Positions 36,772 to 45,666 of a stretch of DNA of 64,000 nucleotides are shown here, piece after piece. Where the stretch lies: contig NZ_FCOX02000037.1 in NCBI RefSeq assembly GCF_900044055.2, positions 26,492 through 90,491 on the forward strand, written 5' to 3'. The position numbers and the translations under genes were made by a program. Source of the stretch: Caballeronia calidae (GTDB taxonomy: Bacteria > Pseudomonadota > Gammaproteobacteria > Burkholderiales > Burkholderiaceae). Position 1 is the first letter of the stretch; the number at the start of each line of letters is the position of its first letter. The notes beneath the pieces were generated by a model that was given only the letters and a program-made list of their open reading frames with translations, was not told the DNA's origin and did not search any database.

Positions 36772-37671
36772 ATGGATGAGTTCACGCAGGTCAGGACATT
36801 CTTGAAGGTGGTTGAGGCGGGAAGCTTTTCGGCCGCTGCGAGGGAAGCATCCGCAGTCAGTTCTGTCGCACGCCAAGTGAAGTCGCTCGAGGACGAGCTT
36901 GGTGCCCGTTTGCTAAATCGCAATAGCCGGAATCTCTCTTTAACGGAAGCGGGGCGTCGACTCTACGAGCGTGCATCGACCATTGTCAGCGACTTTGATT
37001 CGATAAAGTCCGAGATCAAGTCGCTGCAAGAGGAAGTAAAGGGGGTCCTTAGGGTGTCCCTTCGACCTACTGCTGGCGCAAGCTTCATCATTCCTGCATT
37101 ACCGAAACTCGTGGAGCAGTACCCTGAGTTGACCGTAGATGTGACGCTAACGGATGAACGGCGCGATCTGATCGCTAATAATATTGACGTTGCAGTATGG
37201 TTGGGCGTACTTCCAGACGCCGAGATTGTCGCCCGTCGGATCAGTCCGACACGTCGTATCGTATGCGGATCGACAGCTTACTTTCGAAAACATGGTGTTC
37301 CAAGAGATCCAGAGGAGCTTCGAAATCACCAGTGCATCGTCTTCGTCGCGCCAACGTACGATAATCGTTGGCGCTTCACGAAGGGCGAAGAATACAAAGA
37401 AATCGAGGTGAAGGGTCCGGTGCGCGCTGACAACGGCATCGTGCTGCTAGGATGCGCGCTGGCGGACATGGGACTAATTGTTGTGCCGGACTATATGGTG
37501 CGTCACCATATTGCTGACGGGACGTTGATGAAAGTCCTTAACGACTATACCGTTGCGCCGCATACAGATCATGCCGACCTATTCGCGGTTTATGCAAGTA
37601 GTCGAGGACTTTCGCGGAAGGTAAGGGTGTTCGTCGACTTCCTCGTTGAGATCTTTGCGGAAGTCAACTGA
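36772..37671 (+). CDS. LysR-family regulator (LysR2)
   Basis: A 299-residue LysR-type regulator paralogous to LysR1. The winged HTH is at about 1-60 (TFLKVVEAGSFSAAAREAS) and the periplasmic-binding-protein-like effector domain at about 90-295. It follows FMO2 and is convergent with the amidohydrolase gene, the last eight bases of each overlapping. Having two near-equivalent regulators in one region fits a duplicated regulon in which one may respond to substrate and the other to an intermediate; that is speculation. It is a candidate binder of the GGCAA-N6-TTGCC sites. Confidence 0.9.
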   Translation: MDEFTQVRTFLKVVEAGSFSAAAREASAVSSVARQVKSLEDELGARLLNRNSRNLSLTEAGRRLYERASTIVSDFDSIKSEIKSLQEEVKGVLRVSLRPTAGASFIIPALPKLVEQYPELTVDVTLTDERRDLIANNIDVAVWLGVLPDAEIVARRISPTRRIVCGSTAYFRKHGVPRDPEELRNHQCIVFVAPTYDNRWRFTKGEEYKEIEVKGPVRADNGIVLLGCALADMGLIVVPDYMVRHHIADGTLMKVLNDYTVAPHTDHADLFAVYASSRGLSRKVRVFVDFLVEIFAEVN

Positions 37672-38725
37672 TCAAGTGCTGAGGCAGGTTGTAAAAGCGC
37701 ATCGCAGTGCGCCAGAAGACGTCCTCTTTTTCAGAGGGCGTCGCTCTCTCACACAGGAGTTTAAGCGCATTGAGACCTATTCCGTAACCGTAGCTGCCCT
37801 TGTCGACGGGAAAGTTGCTCCCATACATGCAGCGGGATGAACCGAACGTCTCAATGCACGTTTCGACCCAAGGCTGCCAGGCGGTCGCCAGTTCCGCCGA
37901 CGACGGTGCGACTTCACGTGAGTCAAAGCCGAAAGCTGATAGACGCATGCCAAGACCGCTGAGCTTCACCGTCACGTTCGGGCAATCCGCCAGTTCGCGT
38001 ATAGCTGCCCGCCATCGAGCGAAGACCTCGTCGCTACGGCCTTGATACTGACCGCTCAGAGCAATGCCGCCGCAGTGATCGAGCACGATCCTCAACTGCG
38101 GGAAACTGCGCGCAAGGGTGGTGATGTGCGGTATCTGAGCGAAAAGCACCCAGGCGTCGAAGGTCAATCCGAGTTCGGCGAGCTCTCCAATCGCCTCGCG
38201 AACGGCAGGCAATTCGAACATATCTGCAGAGGTGGGATAGCTTGAGTTGAAGAGACTGGGGTCAGAGTCCCAAGTCGCTGGTTGGCGTATTCCACAGAAT
38301 CGTCCGCCCGCTGCGGAGGTCCCACCACCAGCTTGAATGTGAGCTTCGAGCACTGGCCGGATGGCTCGACCCAGGCGCAAATCGGCATAACCAACGATGC
38401 CGGCGCAAAGGCGCGAGTCCCCATAGATCCCGCTTGCCGACATTGCGGCAATGCCATTGACGAACTCGGTTTCGCCAATGGACTTCATTTCCTCTGGACC
38501 ATCCGAGCGAAGCATCGCTCGCGCTTGCACGAAAACCGACCCACGAACATTGTGGCCGCATCGAATGTCTTCGAGCATATCATCGAGCAGGTATCGCTTG
38601 CCGGGGCGATCATACAAGTGATGATGCGCGTCTATCACTGGCAAAGTCGCGGCCATTGGCTCCTCATGTCGCGAAGCGAGCCACTCAGGCCGTATCGCGA
38701 AATGTAAAGGGTCAGGACTTGTCAT
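37664..38725 (-). CDS. Amidohydrolase-2 family metal hydrolase (LigI-like, copy 1)
   Basis: A 353-residue TIM-barrel hydrolase of the amidohydrolase-related family (2-pyrone-4,6-dicarboxylate lactonase, 4-sulfomuconolactone hydrolase and OMPDC/ACMSD-type decarboxylases). The first metal motif is VIDAHHHLYD (near 30-39), a later histidine sits in VLDHCGG and the terminal aspartate segment is MYGSNFPVDK. Members hydrolyse lactones or decarboxylate ring acids. It is the second gene after SDR2 on the minus strand, and a paralogue lies at 61321. A lactonase acting on a product of the monooxygenase is plausible. Confidence 0.82.
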   Translation of the reverse strand: MTSPDPLHFAIRPEWLASRHEEPMAATLPVIDAHHHLYDRPGKRYLLDDMLEDIRCGHNVRGSVFVQARAMLRSDGPEEMKSIGETEFVNGIAAMSASGIYGDSRLCAGIVGYADLRLGRAIRPVLEAHIQAGGGTSAAGGRFCGIRQPATWDSDPSLFNSSYPTSADMFELPAVREAIGELAELGLTFDAWVLFAQIPHITTLARSFPQLRIVLDHCGGIALSGQYQGRSDEVFARWRAAIRELADCPNVTVKLSGLGMRLSAFGFDSREVAPSSAELATAWQPWVETCIETFGSSRCMYGSNFPVDKGSYGYGIGLNALKLLCERATPSEKEDVFWRTAMRFYNLPQHLIS

Positions 38726-38772
38726 AGAGATCTAAGATGTTCTTGGAAGTTTGGACCACTTGCCTTTCCGGA

Positions 38773-39594
38773 TCATCGAGCAGCCGTCACACCGCCATCG
38801 ACCACCAGTTGTGTCGCCGTGATGTAATTCGCCTCGTCGCTAACGAGAAACAGGACGGCATTCGCGATGTCCCACGCATCCCCCATGCGGCCCATGGGGA
38901 TCGCCGCGTGACGCTGCGCGATCAGGTCTTTAGCGTCGTCGAATCCGAGTTGCTTTATGAGTCGGTTTTCAACGAGTGGGGTGTGCATCATCCCTGGAAC
39001 AACGACATTGACACGGACGCCTTTTTTGACATATGCGATTGCGGTTGCGCGACTGAAGGACACAACGCCGGCCTTCGACGCGGCATAAGCGACATGCACT
39101 CGGCCTCCCACCTGGTGACTCATGTAGCCGATACTCGAAATGTTGACGATGGCTCCGCCCTTGCCCGAATCGTTGAACTGCTGTTCCATTACTGGCAAGA
39201 CGTGCTTGCAACCGAGGAACGTCGTCTTGAGGTTAAGTTCCATCTGGCCATCCCACGTCTCCTCGCTCATGGAGACGGGATCGCCCGGGGCGCTTCCGCC
39301 GACGTTGTTAACGAGGATGTCAATCCTCCCAAACTGCGAAATGCATTCGTCTACCGCAGCCTTCACGTCCTCGCTTGAGGTCATATTGCAGACTCGACCC
39401 TTCCAGCGATCGCTGAGCCCTTCGGTCTCCATCGCGGAAGATGTGCCGAGCAGCGCTTCGTTGTTGATATCGACGCCGAAGACCTTCGCGCCGCGACGCG
39501 CGAGTAACACTGCTGTCGCTTTTCCGTTGCCCCAACCCTCACCTACGGAGGCCGCGCCCGTCACGAAAGCCACCTTCCCGCTGAGATCCAACAT
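38773..39594 (-). CDS. Short-chain dehydrogenase/reductase (SDR2)
   Basis: A 273-residue SDR, paralogous to SDR1 throughout. It has the same long glycine loop (TGAASVGEGWGNGKA), NNVGG, NISSIGY and YAASK, so nucleotide binding and the Ser-Tyr-Lys triad are intact. AAGAGGAT precedes the start. It forms an operon with the amidohydrolase 47 bp downstream and is divergent from the broken SDR3, with one operator-like site (39765) between them. Role: alcohol/ketone interconversion in the catabolic route. Confidence 0.86.
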   Translation of the reverse strand: MLDLSGKVAFVTGAASVGEGWGNGKATAVLLARRGAKVFGVDINNEALLGTSSAMETEGLSDRWKGRVCNMTSSEDVKAAVDECISQFGRIDILVNNVGGSAPGDPVSMSEETWDGQMELNLKTTFLGCKHVLPVMEQQFNDSGKGGAIVNISSIGYMSHQVGGRVHVAYAASKAGVVSFSRATAIAYVKKGVRVNVVVPGMMHTPLVENRLIKQLGFDDAKDLIAQRHAAIPMGRMGDAWDIANAVLFLVSDEANYITATQLVVDGGVTAAR

Positions 39595-39764
39595 GTCGAT
39601 ATCCTCTTAGTAATAGAGCAATGCCGACCGTGCGATGCGCCGACGCTCGCCCAGCCAGGCATTCATTCCTTGCAGCTGCGCATGCAGAAAAATCCAAGCT
39701 ATGTGCATCTCGATTTACGACGAAATTATAGAAATGGCGGCGTGGTCTCACTAGATCGGCGCGT

Positions 39765-39780
39765 GGCAAGCATCATTGCT
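39765..39780. promoter_or_regulatory. Shared operator-like site, SDR2/SDR3 divergent promoter
   Basis: GGCAAGCATCATTGCT, the reverse complement of the FMO-type site with arms GGCAA and TTGCT. It lies about 171-186 bp from SDR2 and 132 bp from SDR3 and could control both. Confidence 0.6.
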
Positions 39781-39896
39781 TTCCACGCAATGGTGAATCC
39801 ATCTATCACGCCCGCTGGTGCCTATAATTGACATTGTGACGTCGCGCTCGAAAACGTTGGGCGCGTTGGCATTGACAACGAAAGGAGGAGTCTTCG

Positions 39897-40702
39897 ATGG
39901 AGCGGTTGAAGGGAAAAGTAGCGATCATCATCGGCGCCGGTCAGAGCCCGGGCGAAGCCATGGGCATTGGACGGGCAACGACGATCAGCTTTTTGCGCGA
40001 GGGCGCAGCAGTGCTCGCGGTCGACCGCAATGTATCTGGAGCACAAGAAAGTGTGGCGCAGGGGGGGCGAATGTTGATGCTGATGTCTTCGAGGCCGATG
40101 TCACGGACACACCGCGTCTTGCTGCGGCTGTGGACGCAGCAATGAGCCGTTGGGGGCGGATTGATGTTCTCGTCTACAACGTCGGCGTGAGCGTTATGGG
40201 AGGCGAGCAACTGCTTGACCAAATCACGGACGACACGTTTGACCGGGTGAATCGGATCAACCTCCGCGGTGCCGTGATGGCGGCAAAGTTTGTTGAACCG
40301 ATCATGCGCAAACAAGGCTCCGGCGCCATCGTTAGCGTTTCGTCAATAACGGCCATCGAAACCTTCACGCCGCTTATTGCATATAGAACCAGTAAAGCAG
40401 GACTGACTGCTTTCACTCAGTATTTCGCTATGCGCAACGCCGAGTACGGAATCCGAGCAAACTCAATCCTTCCTGGACTGATCGAAACTTCAATGGCTGT
40501 TGACACACGGATGCGCCTGAGCGGTCGCAGCCGAGAAGACATCGTCAAGGAGCGCAACAGCAAGGTGCCGCTGCGCAGACAGGGTGGAAGCGCTTGGGAT
40601 GTCGCCAATGCGGCCGTGTATCTCGCGTCTGATGAGGCAGCGTTTGTAACGGGTGTGAACCTACCGGTAGACGGTGGGGCCCTCGCCAAGATCGGTTGGT
40701 AA
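39897..40702 (+). pseudogene. Short-chain dehydrogenase (SDR3), frameshifted at a G7 tract
   Basis: The first 57 codons from ATG 39897, with a good AAAGGAGG upstream, encode the N-terminal SDR fold (KVAIIIGAGQSPGEAMGIGRA). The frame then breaks at the run of seven G at 40061-40067. The rest of the enzyme continues in the next frame (GGANVDADVFEADVTD onward), with VYNVG for NNAG, the serine in VSVSS and the tyrosine/lysine in YRTSK. One extra G would give an intact protein of about 268 residues. It may be a true pseudogene, a phase-variable gene or a sequencing error in the homopolymer. Confidence 0.75.
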
Positions 40703-40915
40703 GTCACGAGCAGCAAGACGTGATCGGCGCTACCAAGTGCCGATCGCGCTCGACAGAGTGACCACCGACAGCCTCTACAGCCCGCGCGAGATGAGTTTCG
40801 ATATCTTGAGCCGCCCACGACACATCTCCGTTGAATCCGCTCTATATCTTTTCTCCTTGAGGGCGTCGTGCCTCGACGCCTCGCAGGTCCTGCCGGCGCC
40901 AATCCTTGCGCGCAA

Positions 40916-40931
40916 AGCAATGATCCTTACC
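40916..40931. promoter_or_regulatory. Shared operator-like site upstream of hydrolase 1
   Basis: AGCAATGATCCTTACC, arms AGCAA and TTACC with spacer TGATCC. It starts 168 bp before the hydrolase ATG. The bases just before it (TTGCGCGCAA) also resemble those before the site at 54058. Confidence 0.45.
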
Positions 40932-41083
40932 GACCCAACAGATGGTCACCCAAAGGTTGGTTCGGTAAGCTTCAGAATAGATAAAACGCCGCTGGTGCTT
41001 CTCGTCGAGTGGAGACACGACAAGCAGTCGCATGCAGGAGTTGCCAGCGGTGGGCATAGATTAGTCGACCTAGAGAGAAAAGC

Positions 41084-41845
41084 ATGCCTGAAACTGTCAC
41101 CCAATCCGCTGCCACCCGCGCCTCCGACGCCCGATCCTCGCAGACTTACGTTCTGATTCATGGCGGGTACCACGGGGCCTGGTGCTGGAAAAGCGTAGCA
41201 AACCGCCTCCGGACGGATGGTCATACGGTGTACACGCCCACGCTTACCGGTCTTGGTGAGCGTTCGCACCTTCTCCACGCAAACCCATCGCTTGAGACCT
41301 TTATTCAGGACGTGGCGCAGGTGTTGCGTTATGAAGAACTCTCCGATGTGATCTTGGTAGGTCATAGCTTCGCCGGCTCGGTAGTGTCGGCGCTGGCTGA
41401 CCGGATGCCAGAGAGGTTGCGCCATCTGGTATACCTTGACGCGCAATTGCTTCAATCGGGACAAGCGCCAGCAGACACAGCGCCGGCAGAGGCGATCGAG
41501 ATCTACAAGCAAAGAGCTCAGGCGACCGGCGGTGTCAGTATTCCGCCAGGCCCACCGGAAAGCTTCGGCATCACAGACCCGCAAATGATTGAACGGGTCA
41601 AGAAGCTGGTCACACCGCACCCTTACCGTACATATTTCGACAAGCTCAAGCTCGATCATCCGATCGGAAACGGGAAACCGGTCACGTATATCGCGTGCAC
41701 GAAACCATATTTTGCGAATATCGCGCCCTCCCGTGAGTATGCGAAGGCTCAAGACGGCTGGAGATACCTCGAGATTGCGACGGGACACGATGCGATGTTG
41801 ACCGAGCCGGACGAACTCACGCGCATGTTGGAAAGCACTCCTTGA
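41084..41845 (+). CDS. Alpha/beta hydrolase, EstC/methylesterase-like (copy 1)
   Basis: A 253-residue alpha/beta hydrolase of the group that includes plant methylesterases and hydroxynitrile lyases and the Burkholderia esterase EstC. The oxyanion segment is IHGGYHGAWCW (near 23-33), the nucleophile elbow is GHSFAGS (near 93-99) and the catalytic histidine is in ATGHDAML. It cleaves a carboxylic ester or related bond. With the FMO family making esters or hydroxylated products, ester hydrolysis is a natural next step. GAGAGAAAAG precedes the ATG. Its paralogue is at 54219. Confidence 0.85.
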   Translation: MPETVTQSAATRASDARSSQTYVLIHGGYHGAWCWKSVANRLRTDGHTVYTPTLTGLGERSHLLHANPSLETFIQDVAQVLRYEELSDVILVGHSFAGSVVSALADRMPERLRHLVYLDAQLLQSGQAPADTAPAEAIEIYKQRAQATGGVSIPPGPPESFGITDPQMIERVKKLVTPHPYRTYFDKLKLDHPIGNGKPVTYIACTKPYFANIAPSREYAKAQDGWRYLEIATGHDAMLTEPDELTRMLESTP

Positions 41846-42138
41846 AAATTCAGCGAGGCTTTTCACCGCCGGAAGGGTCGTTTATGTCCCCAAGGCCGTC
41901 GTTCACGCAGGCTTGACGGCAGAGTAGTGTTGGCGAGTCGAAGTCGCGCTGCCGGCGTAGCTAGTTCGGTGCGTGTTGCATATGCTCCTTGCCCGCGCGA
42001 TCGGTAGCACGATCCTTTGTTGAACGATGATCCAGTCGCACTCAGTCAGAGTTAGTAAAGCTGCGGACACGGTGCGAGCAGACGCAAGGCCTTCCGGTTT
42101 TAATGCGGAGTGGAGTCTACGAAACAGACTTTGAAGCC

Positions 42139-43599
42139 ATGTCCAAGTCCCAAGTAACGCGGAAGGTACAGAAAAGAAGTCAAGGGCAAGACGAGCGACG
42201 ACTGACTGTTACGTTGTGGCTGGTCGCCGCGTCGTTTTTCATGCAGGCGCTCGATACGACGATCGTGAACACCGCTCTACCCGCGATGGCGAGAGGTCTT
42301 GGCGAGGCTCCGCTTCATATGCAGTCGGTTATAGTGGCCTATTCGCTAACGATGGCGCTTACGATTCCATTATCCGGGTTCTTGGCCGATAGATGGGGCA
42401 CTCGTCGCGTCTTCTTTTGGGCAATCATCGTTTTCACGGGAAGTTCGCTGCTTTGTGCTAATGCACAATCGCTTTGGCAACTGGTGCTCTTTCGGGTTCT
42501 TCAAGGAGTGGGCGGGGGTATGCTTTCTCCCGTTGGTCGTCTGGCATTACTCCACTCCTTTTCTCGCGAGCGCTTGCTTCCCGCGCTGGGTTTCGTTTCC
42601 ATCCCCGGGATGATTGGTCCGCTGCTCGGACCGACGCTCGGAGGGTGGCTCGTCGATTTCGCCTCGTGGCATTGGATTTTCTTAATCAACGCACCCGTCG
42701 GCATTATTGGATGCGTGATGACGGCTACACAGATGGCTGACGGAAAAACCGTCAAATCGTCTGTTCCGTTTGATTTGAAAGGGTATGCATTATTGGCGCT
42801 GAGCATGCTAGCAATTACGATCGGTCTGGACGGATTTTCCGAACTCGGGTTGCGAGCGGCGGCGGTGTTGGCTCTTTTGGTATTCGCAGGATGCTGCATC
42901 CTCGCCTACGCAGCCCACGCACGCGCGGCACCTAGCCCGTTGTTCTCTCTGAAATTGTTCTCGATACCTACCTTCAAGGTGGGGCTAGCCGGTAATCTAT
43001 TTGCTCGAATCGGCTGCGGCGGTATGTCATATTTGCTTCCCCTGGTGCAGCAAGTCAGTTTGGGATACTCCCCGACCGAAGCAGGGTTGATGATGCTTCC
43101 GGTGGCCGCGGCGGGAATGCTCTCGAGGAGAGTCGCGATCATTCTGATCCCACAGTTTGGTTACCGCCGAGTGCTGGTGGGCAACACGCTCTTGGTGGGT
43201 GCTTCCATGTCCAGTCTCGCACTGCTTTCTCCTGCTCAGCACATCTTTGTGCATATATTAATCTTCACATTGTTCGGAATGGCCAACTCAGTCCAGTTCA
43301 CGGCAATGAATTCGTTTACCTTAAAGGATCTCGACAAAGACAGCGCCTCAAGCGGCAACAGTCTCTTTTCGCTAACTCAGATGCTGTCGATGAGTTTGGG
43401 AGTCACTGTCGCCGGCATGCTGCTGACGCAACTTACGTCGCTCATCGGAAGGCACAACTCGTTGCAGATCCTTTCGGCATTTCATGCAACTTTTGTATGC
43501 CTAGGCCTGCTTACCGCCGTGTCCGCCTGGATCTTCGCGGGCGGAGGAAGAGGTCGCGGAAAAATCCTGCACAACGTACGAGACGGACGTACCAAATAA
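42139..43599 (+). CDS. DHA2-type MFS transporter, MdtD-like
   Basis: A 14-helix MFS transporter of the DHA2 drug:H+ antiporter family, 486 residues from ATG 42139 (ATG 42103 would add 12). It follows MdtD closely in pattern: FFMQALDTTIVNTALPAMA in helix 1, GFLADRWGTRRVF in loop 2-3, and LQGVGGGMLSPVGRL and ASWHWIFLINAPVG further on. The substrate is unknown; such pumps export drugs or metabolites such as citrate. It does not share the operator upstream of the catabolic genes; only a weak partial match ends at 41993. Confidence 0.85.
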   Translation: MSKSQVTRKVQKRSQGQDERRLTVTLWLVAASFFMQALDTTIVNTALPAMARGLGEAPLHMQSVIVAYSLTMALTIPLSGFLADRWGTRRVFFWAIIVFTGSSLLCANAQSLWQLVLFRVLQGVGGGMLSPVGRLALLHSFSRERLLPALGFVSIPGMIGPLLGPTLGGWLVDFASWHWIFLINAPVGIIGCVMTATQMADGKTVKSSVPFDLKGYALLALSMLAITIGLDGFSELGLRAAAVLALLVFAGCCILAYAAHARAAPSPLFSLKLFSIPTFKVGLAGNLFARIGCGGMSYLLPLVQQVSLGYSPTEAGLMMLPVAAAGMLSRRVAIILIPQFGYRRVLVGNTLLVGASMSSLALLSPAQHIFVHILIFTLFGMANSVQFTAMNSFTLKDLDKDSASSGNSLFSLTQMLSMSLGVTVAGMLLTQLTSLIGRHNSLQILSAFHATFVCLGLLTAVSAWIFAGGGRGRGKILHNVRDGRTK

Positions 43600-44036
43600 C
43601 TAGACCGATTGCAGGTGGTGCAGCGGTATTCGATGTAGACAAATTCTGCCTGAGCCTACGTGTCCCGTCTTGCAGTCTGACGTCACCGGTTCGTTACTAT
43701 CAAATCGATAGTGACTGATTTGATGGAATATGTACTAAGTTACCAGTATTTAGTTATCCGCGAAGTTGATCATTGAAACATGCTTTATAGGTAGTCGGTT
43801 TTCGGCAATGTTATCGCCACTGGCCCGTAATCCAGGAGTAAGTGATCCGGAAACCATGCCATCTTTGATTGAGGGACTACCCGGCCACCTGAAGAAACCA
43901 CAGGGCGATTGGATTTCACCGGCGCCTTTTATCAACGCTCGGAGCGCTTCCGATTGTGTCTTGGCGGCGCTGAGGCCGCGTACAGATTCAGGTCGGCCAT
44001 CGTCTTCATTGTTGCAAGCCACTACGAAGGAATTCC
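43600..44036. other. 437-bp stretch upstream of 3-hydroxybutyrate dehydrogenase
   Basis: No gene recognised. It holds a short inverted repeat, ACTATC-N5-GATAGT at 43696-43712, and a half match to the shared operator (GGCAA at 43804 without a good right arm). Either could be a regulator site. Confidence 0.35.
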
Positions 44037-44831
44037 ATGACTCAGAACGCATCCTCGAAATCGCTCGCTGGCAGAACGGCGCTTGTCACCGGATCGACTA
44101 GCGGCATCGGGCTGGGTATCGCTATGGCGCTGGCGGAGGCCGGCGCGAACCTCGTGCTAAACGGGTTCGGTGAGGTGGACGGCGCGGTCTCGCAGGTCCT
44201 GGCGACGGGCGCTGAGGTCGCCCACCACAACGCGGACATGACCAAGCCCGAAGAAATCGAAGCAATGATCCGGTTTGCGAAAGAAAGGTTCGGCGCACTT
44301 GACGTTCTTGTGAACAACGCGGGCGTTCAGCACGTCGCGGCAATCGACGAATTTCCTACGGACCGCTGGAACGCCATAATCGCCATTAACCTAAGTTCCG
44401 CGTTCCACACTATGCGCGCGGCCCTCCCCGGCATGCGCGAGAGAGGGTGGGGACGTGTAATCAACATCGCATCAGTGCATGGGCTGGTGGGATCGGTCGG
44501 CAAGTCGGCGTATGTTGCAGCGAAGCACGGCGTCCTTGGCCTAACGAAAGTCGCGGCGCTTGAATATGCGCGCACCGGCGTAACTGTCAATGCGATCTGT
44601 CCGGGCTTCGTGTACACACCCCTCGTGCAGAAACAGATAGATGCTATCGCGGAACGCGATTCTATCAGCGTTGAAGCCGCCCGAGCAAAGCTTCTTGCTG
44701 AGAAGCAGCCGTCGGCGGAGTTTGTCACGACGCGACAGATCGGAGCCGCGACGGTGTTCCTTTGTTCCGATGCAGCCAGCGAGATGCGCGGAGCGGAACT
44801 CAAGATTGACGGCGCCTGGACGGCGCAGTAG
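44037..44831 (+). CDS. bdhA: D-3-hydroxybutyrate dehydrogenase
   Basis: A 264-residue SDR with the features of 3-hydroxybutyrate dehydrogenases. The nucleotide motif is TGSTSGIG, followed by NNAG, INIASVHG (serine) and YVAAKHG (tyrosine/lysine). PGFVYTPLV and the C-terminal ELKIDGAWTAQ, together with the insertion rich in Lys/Ala/Glu before EKQPSAEFV, are typical of the family. It interconverts 3-hydroxybutyrate and acetoacetate with NAD. A CoA-transferase able to activate acetoacetate or similar acids follows about 835 bp downstream, so the pair fits ketone-body or pathway-end metabolism. Confidence 0.85.
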   Translation: MTQNASSKSLAGRTALVTGSTSGIGLGIAMALAEAGANLVLNGFGEVDGAVSQVLATGAEVAHHNADMTKPEEIEAMIRFAKERFGALDVLVNNAGVQHVAAIDEFPTDRWNAIIAINLSSAFHTMRAALPGMRERGWGRVINIASVHGLVGSVGKSAYVAAKHGVLGLTKVAALEYARTGVTVNAICPGFVYTPLVQKQIDAIAERDSISVEAARAKLLAEKQPSAEFVTTRQIGAATVFLCSDAASEMRGAELKIDGAWTAQ

Positions 44832-45666
44832 TTGGTTGACGTCGCGCACGGTAAGCACTGCGAGTACTTCACCGGGTCCTGCGTGCACGCTGATCGATGT
44901 TCTTAGCGGGTGATGCTGAGGCACGGACGCCGCAGCGACAATCGATGAATTCACACAGAACACCAGGTGGCAGAGTATGACGCTCAAAGGATCTCCGCTT
45001 CCATGGTGCGAACTCATTTGCGCTCTCACGCGCAACCACGAGAGACGGCCGCGACGATGACCTTGAACAGTGACGTTCCTTGCGCACCGCCGCTTTCTCT
45101 GCCGTTTGGTTTGAGATGACGTCGGCCGCGCACGAAAAAGGCGGCTATGTGTAGAGGTGCGCTTTGTCCAGCCCGCACTGACGGCCGCTAGTACACCACG
45201 GCGACGATCGCCTCGATCCACGTGCAGAGCGACGGCACGAGCACGGTGGCGTGGCCTCGGAACCGAATAGCATGACGCCAGGCAAGTCGCTTTCGCGGAT
45301 CTAGCGGCAGGAGAATGCCCAGATTGGACTTGTGTTAGTGCGCTGCTGGACGACCAATAGCACGCGAGGCTGTGTGCGGTGTCGCCCACCGCGGTCCCTG
45401 GGCAAGAAATTGGTTAGATCGAGAATCTTGGACTTCTTCTCGCGACAGTGGCGCTACCCGTAGCCAAGGACGGGGATGACCTTATGGTGTTAACGACCCC
45501 CCGCGTTCATGATCTAAAACGTAGACGAAGATGCGATGTATCTGCAAACGCAGACAATGGAGTCATTGAACTGAGTGCGCACCGAGGTTTGAGCGGTAGC
45601 GCTTCGAAAACGCGGAAATTTCCTAACTAATCGCAAGGAGCGCGTTCATCGGAACGCGCAGCAGAC
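44832..45666. other. 835-bp stretch between bdhA and CoA-transferase
   Basis: One long minus-strand frame covers most of it, but it extends antisense into bdhA and its translation is low-complexity, so I do not call it. An inverted repeat CAATG-N4-CATTG at 45555-45568 lies about 100 bp upstream of the CoA-transferase and could be an operator. Confidence 0.4.

Noticed and set aside
41978..41993. GCATATGCTCCTTGCC upstream of the MdtD-like pump as a shared operator.
   Set aside because: Only the right arm matches, and the gene is not part of the catabolic families.
43804..43819. GGCAATGTTATCGCCA upstream of bdhA as another shared operator.
   Set aside because: The left arm matches but the right arm does not; one half-site is too little.
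44541..45389. A 282-codon minus-strand frame between bdhA and the CoA-transferase.
   Set aside because: Overlaps bdhA antisense, is Arg/Ser-rich and has no recognisable fold or start signal.
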